A DNA stretch of 64,000 nt from Nigrospora sphaerica. Lineage: Eukaryota; Ascomycota; Sordariomycetes; Amphisphaeriales; Apiosporaceae. The position numbers and the translations under genes were made by a program. The stretch spans positions 868,001 to 932,000 of the forward strand of contig JAGVVL010000009.1 of the NCBI GenBank assembly GCA_018287875.1. Direction: 5' to 3'. Below are positions 55,610 through 64,000 of the stretch, piece by piece. The first letter of the stretch is position 1. The number at the start of each line of letters is the position of its first letter. The notes under the pieces were generated by a model. The model made no database searches, was not told the origin of the DNA, and worked only from the letters and a program-made list of their open reading frames with translations.

Positions 55610-56681
55610 GTCCCGTTCACCCCGGTACGGGAAGGGGCCGGACGGTCGGGAGCGGCTCTGCGCAAGCGCGGCCGGTATCGTCGCGACTCTGGTGGCCTAG
55701 GCACCGATGGTGTCGTGGTGTGTTTAACTTGGCGTCGTATTTTACTATGGAAGGTGCGTGGGCGAGAAGGGGCTGCAGTACATTTCGGACAGTAGTCTGA
55801 CCTACGTCGAGCACATGCTCGCTAGGTTCGCGAGCCTCGCCTTCATGAATGGTCCTCTTTTCCTTAGCGTCGACCCTTTTCCCGCGTTTATTCGGTTTCC
55901 CCTTAGCCTCCAGCCGTCTTTGATTGTGCTGTCACTGATACCCACCGGCTCCGGCCTCGCCCCTGTGCCGACGTTGCTTTCTCGTATGACTTGGCTGCCA
56001 GTACTCCCCAACCACATAGGGGCTGGGGGCGACATCAATTTATCACCTGAAGCTGCAAGACAACGACCCAAACCCGTTGCCGGGTCTTTTTGAAATAGAA
56101 AACGGCGTTTGTTTTTTACCCTGGGCAGATTTATATCGGCCAAGAACTAGCCCCAAACTTTTATCGAATTACCAATAGCTGAACCAGTAATCGAGATTGC
56201 GGAGGTTTGCTCTCAGCCACAACTGTAGCTGCTATGCGTTAAGAATCGTCATCCTCATTACGGAGTTGATCGCTTGTTGCGCCAAATCCACAAGGGCATT
56301 GCTGCATCTCAAAGCTTAAAGGCTCGCGGTAGGTGCAAGTGAGTCCAGCGGTTTAGTGGGGCCCAATACCAACCCAACACGCGATTGGTGGCTCTCGGGC
56401 TCTCGCTCTTCTAGTTGGGGCCATTTGCAGGGAAACGCGACTGACGCGGGGACCACACGCGTAGAGAGCTCTTGCTGGACCTGGGCACGCGTCCACGCCT
56501 AAAATGTTCCCTCCGGCCCGGCCCTGGCACTCGACCTCTCGCAACCTCTCATAGATTATTGCACTACCCAAGATTGCTCATTGATTGGTCTTGTTCGGCG
56601 CCGTCTTGACTTCCTCTCTCGTGTCTGCACCTCCGGCTGGACATTCCAGTTGTCGTTTCTGTCGCCGACACCTCGACCACC
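55610..56681. other. Intergenic, no gene supported
   Basis: This is moderately AT-rich DNA (56.05-56.3 kb) between two plus-strand genes. No motif was recognised. Confidence 0.5.
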
Positions 56682-59600
56682 ATGGCGGGCAAGCCCACCC
56701 CCAAGACGCCCTCGCTGGCGAGAAACACCAGCTCCATGTCATCGACGGGCAGTAAGCAGCAGAAGAGCATTCTGGGCTTCTTCTCCAAGGCCCCTCAGAA
56801 CAGCTCGCCGGCCCCGCCTTCATCGGCGACCAAGTCCGCCGCCGCCTCGTCCCCGTGCCTCAAGGAGACAACTCGGGCGAACCGGAAGCCCGCCAACATC
56901 ACGCCCGTCCCTAGCAGCGACGTGCTCGAACCGTCCAGCTCCCAGGAGAATTATTCAGAAGCCACACCCAAGGTATCCAAGGACGCGCCTCCTTCGCCCG
57001 TGACGCCTGCTGAGATCTGCATCAAGCAGCCGCCACCCTCAACCATGGCTCTGGGTAGCAGTCCTTCGCGTAGGGTATGCCATTATCTCGCTTCTTCGCT
57101 CCCAAACGAACCTCCTGCTGATCCAACTGTGCGCACTTTCAGGCGAGGAAGACCGTGAGCTACGCCGAGTCCGACGATGACGAGGACGTGGTCGTCTCTA
57201 GAAAAGCGACTCGATCCCGACGGACGCAGTCCCGTCCCGTGATCAAAGACGAAGATGACTACGACGAGCAGCCCGATGCCGCCGAGGACGAGTTTTCCGA
57301 AAGTAGGTGGAACGTTACAAAGCATCTACGTTGGTGCAATCAACTCACAAAAATGCAGTGGAGTTGGACGACTTCATCGTGTCTGACGAATCCGATGCCC
57401 CTTCCAAGAAGCGAAAGCGACCTTCATCCAAGCCCCAGGCTTCCCGCAAGAGATCGCACGGCTCGTCACCGCCTGTCCGCAAGGAGCTTGAAGAAGACAT
57501 TCCCGACGAAATGATGGAAGACCTGCTGGAGGAAATGCCGTCCACCTCGACCGCGCAGAAATGGAAGTACGACCCTAACAGCGTCGACCCCGTCAAGCTG
57601 CGGAAGCCCAGCGCAGCCTCGAAGGCGGCGGCCGCCCGAGGAAAGGCTCACACCCGGGAACCGGAGGAGCGCTACCCCTGGCTCGCCAACATTCTCGACG
57701 CGAACAGGAACCCGCCCGGTCACCCGGATTACAACCCATCCACCGTCTACGTCCCACCCATGGCCTGGAACAAGTTCTCGGCCTTTGAGAAACAATACTG
57801 GGAGATCAAGCAAAACCTGTGGGACAGTGTGGTTTTCTTCAAGAAGGGCAAATTCTACGAGCTCTACGAGAATGATGCCACTATTGGCCACCAGCTCTTC
57901 GATCTGAAATTGACGGACCGCGTCAATATGCGCATGGTCGGCGTCCCGGAGAGTTCTCTCGACATCTGGACCAACCAGTTCATTGCCAAGGGCTACAAAG
58001 TTGCTCGTGTCGACCAAATGGAAAGCGCCCTCGGGAAGAACATGCGCGAGAGGGATGGGCCCAAGGCGGCCAAGGCGGCGCCCAAGAAGGAAGACAAGAT
58101 CATCCGCCGCGAGCTGGCATGCATCCTTACCGGTGGTACGCTCGTTGACGGGGCCATGCTTCAGGATGACATGGCGACGTACTGTGCTGCCATCAAGGAG
58201 TCCACCGTGGACGGCCACCCGGCTTTTGGCATCGCCTTTGTCGACGCTGCGACGGGACAGTTCTTCGTTTCGGAGTTCGAGGACGACGTGGACCTGACCA
58301 AGTTCGAGACGTTTGTCGCGCAGACGACTCCTCGGGAGCTTCTCCTGGAGAAGTCGCACCTCTCCACCAAGGCCCTTCGCATCCTCAAGAACAATACGGG
58401 CCCCACGACCATCTGGAACTACTTCAAACCGGGCACCGAGTTCTGGGGGCCCGATCTCACTCGTCGTGAGCTCGACTGCAACGACTACTTCAAGACCGAA
58501 GAGAACAGCGAGGACATCTGGCCCAAGGTGCTGGCGGAGGCCAAGGACAAAGACCTCCTCATGTCCGCCATGGGGGCCTTGGTGCAGTACCTCCGCGTGC
58601 TCAAGATTGAGCGCAGCCTGCTCTCCCAAGGCAACTTTACGTGGTACAACCCGATCCACAAGAACGGCACTCTCATCCTGGACGGCCAGACGTTGAACAA
58701 TCTCGAGATCTTCGCCAACTCGGTCAACGGCGGCACCGAGGGCACATTGTTCAGCCTTCTGAACCGATGCGTGACGCCCTTCGGCAAGCGCCTGTTTCGG
58801 CAATGGGTCTGCCACCCGCTTTGCAACATCGAAAAGATCAACGAGCGATTGGATGCTGTCGAGATGCTGAACAACAACCGCGAGATGCGAGAGCAGTTCT
58901 CGTCGCAAATGACCAAAATGCCCGACCTCGAGCGCCTCATCTCGCGCGTGCACGCCGGGGCCTGCCGGCCCGAGGACTTTGTCAAGGTGCTAGACGGCTT
59001 TGAGCAGATCGAGTACACCATGAGCCTACTAGGCTCGCTCGGGGGTGCAAACGGCCTTGTGGACCGTCTCATCTCCTCGATGCCGGATCTGAACGAGCCG
59101 CTGGGCTATTGGAAGTCGGCCTTCGATCGCAAGCAGGCTCGCGAGGACAAGATTCTCATTCCCGCGAGGGGGATTGAAGAGGACTTTGATGCCAGCCAGG
59201 ACACTATCGCCGGGCTGAAGAAGGATCTCCAGCGACTCCTCGAGAGGAAGAAGACGGAGCTCAAGTCCAAGGGGCTGAAGTTTACCGACATTGGCAAGGA
59301 GGTGTATCAGATCGAGGTTCCCAAGTCGGTCAAAGTACCCAAGGACTGGCAACAGATGTCGGCGACGGCCAGCGTCAAGCGATACTACTTCAAGGAGTTG
59401 ACAAACCTTGTGCGCGAGCTGCAGGAAGCCGAGGAGACGCACTCGCAGCTCGTCAAGGAGGTGGCAGCACGGCTGTTCCAGAAGTTTGATGTCGACTACG
59501 CCACGTGGCTTGAGGCAATCCGCATCGTGTCGCAGCTCGACTGCCTCATTAGCCTGGCGCGGTCTTCGGCGTCGCTCGGCGAGCCCAGCACGCGACCCGT

Positions 59601-60453
59601 GTTTGTGGACCAGGAGCGCAGCGTGGTGGAGTTTGAGGAGCTCCGCCACCCGTGCATGCTCAGCACCGTCGACGACTTCATCCCCAATGACGTGGCGCTG
59701 GGCGGTGACTCGGCCAAGATCAACCTGCTCACGGGTGCCAACGCCGCGGGCAAGTCGACCATCCTCCGCATGTCTTGCATCGCCGTCATTCTTGCGCAGA
59801 TTGGGCACTACATTCCTGCCACGCGCGCGCGGCTGACGCCCTGCGACCGCATCATGTCGCGGCTTGGGGCCAACGACAACATCTTTGCCGCGCAGTCGAC
59901 CTTCTTTGTGGAGCTTTCGGAGACCAAGAAGATCCTCTCGGAAGCGACGCCGCGGTCCCTCGTGATCCTCGACGAGCTCGGCCGCGGTACGTCGAGCTAC
60001 GACGGCGTGGCGGTCGCGCAGGCGGTCCTTCACCACGTCGCCAGCCACATTGGCTGCGTCGGCTTCTTCGCGACGCATTACCACTCACTCGCGACCGAGT
60101 TCGAGCCGCACCCCGAGATCCGGGCCAAGCGCATGCAGATCGACGTGGACGAGGCGCAGCGCCGCATCACGTTCCTCTACAAGCTCGAGGACGGCGTCGC
60201 CGAGGGCAGCTTCGGCATGCACTGTGCGGCCATGTGCGGCATCAAGAACAGCGTCATCGAGCGGGCCGAGGAGGCGGCGCGGGAATGGGAGCACACCTCG
60301 CGGCTTAAAGAGAGCCTCGAGCGCGCCCAGGAGGGCTGCTGGATCCCATTGGGTGTGCTGAGTGACGTTGCGGCCATTCTGGACGAGGATAAGTCGCAAG
60401 ACATGGGCAGCAGGGGCCTCGACGTGCTAATGAGGGCCATCGAGGCGCTGTGA
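56682..60453 (+). CDS. MSH6: DNA mismatch repair protein Msh6
   Basis: Exons are 56682-57074, 57143-57302 and 57359-60453 (introns of 68 and 56 nt), giving 1,215 residues. The N-terminus contains a PCNA-binding PIP box (Q27 to F34, QKSILGFF). An acidic disordered region with YAESDDDED and basic patches follows. The MutS mismatch-binding domain has the conserved Phe-X-Glu (F350-Y-E352 in GKFYELYE). Connector, lever and clamp domains follow. The ATPase has the fungal Walker A TGANAAGKST at about residue 976, then LVILDELGRGTSSYDG (Walker B/signature) and FFATHYHSL (His switch). With Msh2 it forms MutS-alpha, which recognises base mismatches and small loops in the nucleus. Length and motifs are normal and nothing is missing. 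Confidence 0.95.
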
Positions 60454-61350
60454 TGGCAGAGAGTACGTGGACAGGAAGCTTGGTAGACGGGCGCGTTGCT
60501 TGTTCAGGTATCGCTCTGGGCGTTTGGGTGTTGAGAATACGTGGCCGAGGGGGCTAGGGGGCCGTGTTGCATTTATGTCGATCGATCTTGCTGCTGTTGA
60601 TTTCAGTCAGGGCGTAGTCGGGGCCAGACGTTAGGCCGCCTTCTCGAATCAGGCCTGACCTGCCATGCGACAACGAGGGGCGGGCAGCGGGAGAGTGAGT
60701 TAAATTCCGACGGTTGATAGGGCGAGCGGGTTCGAAATTGCTATGAGTAACGCTTGACGCCACACTTTGTTCCTTGAGTTGGGTGCAAAACCTGGTCACT
60801 TTTCGAGCGCTCTCGGTTGTACTAGCATCCCATCGTCGATTGTAGGAGCCGCCGTGTCTCGCCCTGGCACATTCAAACCAGAGTATCTCAAATGGGTATG
60901 AGACCAATTGATACTTTCTCGTGCGGCCGAATGCCTAGGTCGTTCCGACGTATGCCAGTGGGCTGTCAGGGTGCATGAACACGGGATGGCATTTCGCCGT
61001 GGCCACAGCGGCCCATCTGTCTTTGGCGACGGCGGATGTTCATTTCCACCCCTCGCGGACTCGGGCTGCTCACCCGCATCAAGTGAAGCACTTGCCCAGG
61101 ATCGAGAGACGAATTTGCGTTCCATACCTGACGGCTGCCGTTTGCTCCCATTTGGGGACAGCACTTACGGCCCTCTTCCGTTCCTCCCTCCACTCGCGAA
61201 TCGACCACGACAGTACGAAGGGACAGCAACATCAAAGCCGCAACTGCTTTACTCTCTCGGCGCCACACTTTGACGTCCAGTCCGCGAGCACCAATATACC
61301 CCGGGACTGCTTCACGATCTAGAAAGAAGAAAAAAGAAACACATAAAACC
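60454..61350. other. Intergenic, no gene supported
   Basis: This contains the 3' flank of MSH6 and the promoter of the secreted gene at 61351. An A-rich leader (AAGAAGAAAAAAGAAAC) lies just before that ATG. Confidence 0.5.
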
Positions 61351-61890
61351 ATGAGGCCGTTGCCCCCGCTCCCGGGCCTCTCGGTTCTCATCCTGATCCT
61401 CGCGACGACAGTGCTCGCGCGACCGGCGGCCAACCGCGTGCAGCAGCCGACGAATCACGGGCTCCTGTCGAGCACGCCGCCGTACGGGGGCATCTGCGAC
61501 GACGATGACGACGACGACGACAACGATGGTGGCGGCGGCGATGGCAACAATAGCACGACGACGACGACGATGAGGAGGAGGGGCCGTCGCGCCGAGGAGG
61601 AGGAGGAAAGGCACACGGCGCGTCTACCCGAGGGCGTCTTCGCCGCCTTTGGGCCCCGGACGGCGGCAAATCCGCTCTGCGGGCGCACCATCGGCGTCGC
61701 GTGGCGGGGCGGGGACGGCGATGCGCGGGCGGCGGCGGGGCGCGCGACGGCCCTCGTCGTCGGCTACTGCAACCAGTGCTGGGGCCCCGTATTCGGCGGC
61801 GTCGACGTGTCGCCCGGCCTGTACACGGCGGCGGGCGGGCGCGCGGCCGCCGGCGGCGTCGTCCAGATTGATTGGTGGCTTGAGGAGTGA
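61351..61890 (+). CDS. Secreted double-psi-beta-barrel (expansin/RlpA-like) protein with Asp and Thr tracts
   Basis: This is a single exon of 179 residues. The ATG at 61351 opens a signal peptide of about 23 residues (PGLSVLILILATTVLA). Residues about 50-85 are low-complexity: an Asp run, a Gly run, then Thr residues and an Arg/Glu-rich stretch, encoded by GAC and ACG microsatellites at about 61498-61524 and 61554-61571. The C-terminal 75 residues read NPLCGRTIGVAW, ALVVGYCNQCWG, VDVSPGLYTAAGG and GVVQIDWW. These are the landmarks of small fungal DPBB proteins (Cys-Gly start, C-x2-C in the middle strand, D-V/L-S-P, final V-x-W). The usual Asp before the C-x2-C motif is Tyr here. The family includes expansin-like wall-loosening and protease-inhibitor proteins. 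Function is unknown. Confidence 0.7.
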   Translation: MRPLPPLPGLSVLILILATTVLARPAANRVQQPTNHGLLSSTPPYGGICDDDDDDDDNDGGGGDGNNSTTTTTMRRRGRRAEEEEERHTARLPEGVFAAFGPRTAANPLCGRTIGVAWRGGDGDARAAAGRATALVVGYCNQCWGPVFGGVDVSPGLYTAAGGRAAAGGVVQIDWWLEE

Positions 61891-63670
61891 CCCGGGGGGG
61901 CAGAAAAAAGGGGAGGAGGGATAGAAGCTAGCAAAATGCTTATGTGTGGACCACCGCCTCCGTGGGAGGTTGTCACGGCCCTCCGATGATGCGGCGCCCC
62001 CGGGTAAGGGGGTTATTGTGTGCTTTTAGAATGCATGATGTTGACAGGCTGGACAGCCAGGGTTTCATATGAATCGAATGGGCAATTGCAGAGTTTGGGA
62101 TGGGGCTTGCTTGATTGCCCACGCTATTGCACCATCTTTATCTGAGTCCTCTTCCACTTCGCGACCGCGCCTACCTCTGTATGAACTATATGTACTTAAT
62201 TACATGTACCCAAGGACTTATCGATACAGCTATTCTCCATTTCTCGCAGGGACTAATCCATTATCAGCTGCTCTTATAGGTAACAGCTGGAGCCCTGTTT
62301 CGGTCTGGTGGACAGTTGCGGCGGGGGCCTAAGGTACAACCATGCCGAATAAATTCCCAGCGTAGCCGTGACAGTGGTAAGGAGCGTGACGGTGCCACAG
62401 CGCTGGGATTTCGCGGCACTGTCCGCCATCAGACCCGACTGCCACTGCAACCACAAGGCGCATGATCTACACGATCTGGTTGCCTGTGTTGATCGCGGCA
62501 CATGGCGCATCGCAGGATCGACTGTGCCCCCTCTTTCTCCGGCCTTGGTCAACGGTGGGTTCCGCCTACTTTGCTGACTTGACTCGCTTGGTTCTCTTGG
62601 CTGATTGACGGGATCCTTGAACATGAACTTCGACCATCCCCTTCTCCCCTCCTACTCGTGTCGCCGCCCACCCTCCTCTCGACTTTGGGAATTGGTCTCC
62701 CCACCTCGTCCGACGACGCCGTTACGAACGGCGCCCCTGCAGAGCCTCAGCAGGGATGGCACATGGGAGGAGAAGGGAAAGGCGCTTCGCGCAAATGCGC
62801 TGCAGAAACACACAGCCCGCATGGCAGCCCGCTCCTCACTCAGCAGAGGGGCCTCTCTTTACAAGAAACGCTTGGCGGCACCTTCATCTGATGCAATATG
62901 GGCCCGCGCCGGGAGGCGATCACCGGCAGGGTATAGCGCAGTGGGTACAGCGGTGGATCCCGCTGCAGGAACAAGAGCTTCTTCAGCCTCCTGTTTCAGG
63001 GTAGCGCTCTTTTGGCCTTGTTCTACAGCTCTGGAGAGCAGCCGGCCCAATGAGCTGCTCATCCAGCCGCCGCCCGACCCCGGATCGCGCTTGGTCATAT
63101 CCATCCTGGGCCTTCGGGACAGGCCGAAGACCCGACGGCCGGGGCGCCGTAGCCGCGAGCAGCTTCGTGATGGGCCGACTTTCCACAAAGAGCAGTCTTC
63201 TCCATGGAGCGCGTTCCAAGTTGATGGCCTCGCTCCAGCGCCGTTGGACCCCTCCAATCAACGTTGGGGCTTCCGCTGGTGCCGGTCCAGCCCGTCGACC
63301 GGTCCCTACCTACCGTTCGTCTCCACCATCGTGAAAGTTGGGCCACCGCCGACGGACATGAATTCCCCCGTGGTCGTGACGGCCCTTGTGGCCGCAGAGG
63401 ATAAAACCGACCGTTGCTGCCCTCTCTACCTCACATCTCCTTCCCTTTTCTCAGCACTTCATACCGTTTGCAGGTTTCACACTCTTTTCTTCGTGGCTCT
63501 ACGCTTCATCTACCCCCACCTTCTTTTTTTCCACTGTCAACTTCACCGCGTGAAGCTGGGACATTCGTTTCTTCCGCCAACCTTTGCTTCATCGCACAAC
63601 GCCAAAACCTGCTTGCTCGTGCTTCTTCACACCACTTACTAGTACTACTACTACTCGACCCGCCATCACC
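61891..63670. other. Intergenic, promoter of the LPMO gene
   Basis: A 345-codon frame at 62605-63642 is Arg/Pro/Ser-rich without motifs and overlaps other open frames, so I do not call it. A TATA-like GATAAAA lies at 63400-63406, 265-271 nt before the ATG at 63671. The last 250 bases are strongly C/T-rich, as in leaders of highly expressed fungal genes. Confidence 0.45.
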
Positions 63671-64000
63671 ATGTCTGTCCGATCCACCATCGTCGCCCTC
63701 GGTGCGCTGGCCACCTCGGTCGTCGCCCACGGCACCGTCAAGTCCTTCACCACCGACGGCAAGGAGAACCAGGGCTTCCTGCTCGACTACTACTACGCCA
63801 AGCAGAACGGCCAGAGCACGCCCGCCATCGCCGCCTGGTCCGCCGAGAACCTCGACAACGGCTTCGTCGGCCCCGAGTCCTACGGCACCTCGGACATCAA
63901 CTGCCACAAGAAGGCCCAGCCCGGCGCCCTGACCGCCAAGGTCGCCGCCGGTGGCAAGGTCACCTTCGACTGGGGCCAGTGGCCCCACGGCATCGGCCCT
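63671..64000 (+). CDS. AA9 lytic polysaccharide monooxygenase, 3' end outside the window
   Basis: The first 110 codons are present and the frame is open at the window edge. A signal peptide (MSVRSTIVALGALATSVVA) ends just before H20, which would become the N-terminal histidine of the copper histidine brace. The AA9 pattern follows: GFLLDYYYAKQ, NLDNGFVGPESYGT, DINCHKKAQPGA, then KVTFDWGQWPHGIGP, where H106 is the likely second copper ligand. AA9 enzymes cleave cellulose and some hemicelluloses by copper-dependent oxidation outside the cell, which fits a plant-biomass-degrading fungus. The third axial residue (Tyr) and any carbohydrate-binding module lie beyond the window. Introns are common in this family and may occur further on. 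Confidence 0.9.
   Translation, partial: MSVRSTIVALGALATSVVAHGTVKSFTTDGKENQGFLLDYYYAKQNGQSTPAIAAWSAENLDNGFVGPESYGTSDINCHKKAQPGALTAKVAAGGKVTFDWGQWPHGIGP

Noticed and set aside
57466..58953. 495-codon minus-strand frame
   Set aside because: Antisense to MSH6; no motifs, and MSH6 is certain.
60661..60760. GGTTCGAAAT sequence resembling a tRNA B-box
   Set aside because: No matching A-box, acceptor stem or cloverleaf could be drawn around it; no other tRNA candidates were seen.
62605..63642. 345-codon plus-strand frame before the LPMO
   Set aside because: Low-complexity Arg/Ser/Pro translation, overlapping alternative frames and a C/T-rich leader at its end; treated as promoter DNA. A decayed gene cannot be fully excluded.

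Overview
The window looks like nuclear DNA of a filamentous ascomycete, most likely a Sordariomycete close to the Sordariales (Chaetomiaceae-like). This rests on short introns (about 50-130 nt) with GTRNGT donors and CTRAC-type branch points, GC-rich third codon positions, a HET-domain gene, a DUF3405 protein, an AA9 polysaccharide monooxygenase and AT-rich mutated islands that resemble repeat-induced point mutation (RIP). The species assignment is inference only.

Layout. 1-5.1 kb: a small membrane protein, then an AT-rich, decayed stretch that holds a secreted effector-like gene and broken coding remnants. 5.1-7.5 kb: a membrane-anchored multicopper-oxidase-like gene that lacks several copper ligands. 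8.7-14.1 kb: a large multi-intron HET/ankyrin gene with one suspect splice junction. 15.1-16.8 kb: an MFS exporter. 21.7-26.1 kb: a large conserved fungal protein and a PBDC1/Ypl225w-type eEF1A chaperone. 28.4-29.9 kb: a secreted tyrosinase. 31-32.5 kb: an unrecognised conserved-looking protein. 34.5-36.8 kb: a DUF3405 type II membrane protein. 37.8-38.5 kb: a small secreted protein.

38.7-60.5 kb is mostly housekeeping: an SMP/C2 lipid-transfer tether, DPH2 (diphthamide), FAT1 (very-long-chain acyl-CoA synthetase), GPI17/PIG-S (GPI transamidase), an MpaB-type ER oxygenase and MSH6 (mismatch repair). 61.3-64 kb returns to secreted proteins: a double-psi-beta-barrel protein and an AA9 LPMO cut off by the window edge.

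There is no operon logic. Genes are monocistronic and separated by 0.6-4.9 kb. The shared theme is secreted or oxidative enzymes (multicopper oxidase, tyrosinase, LPMO, barrel protein) interspersed with conserved housekeeping genes. Gene models were built by joining reading frames at visible splice signals. I had no alignment or expression data, so family names come from motif recognition. Three starts were moved from non-ATG positions to the supported ATG (MFS 16840, FAT1 48373, tyrosinase 28443).
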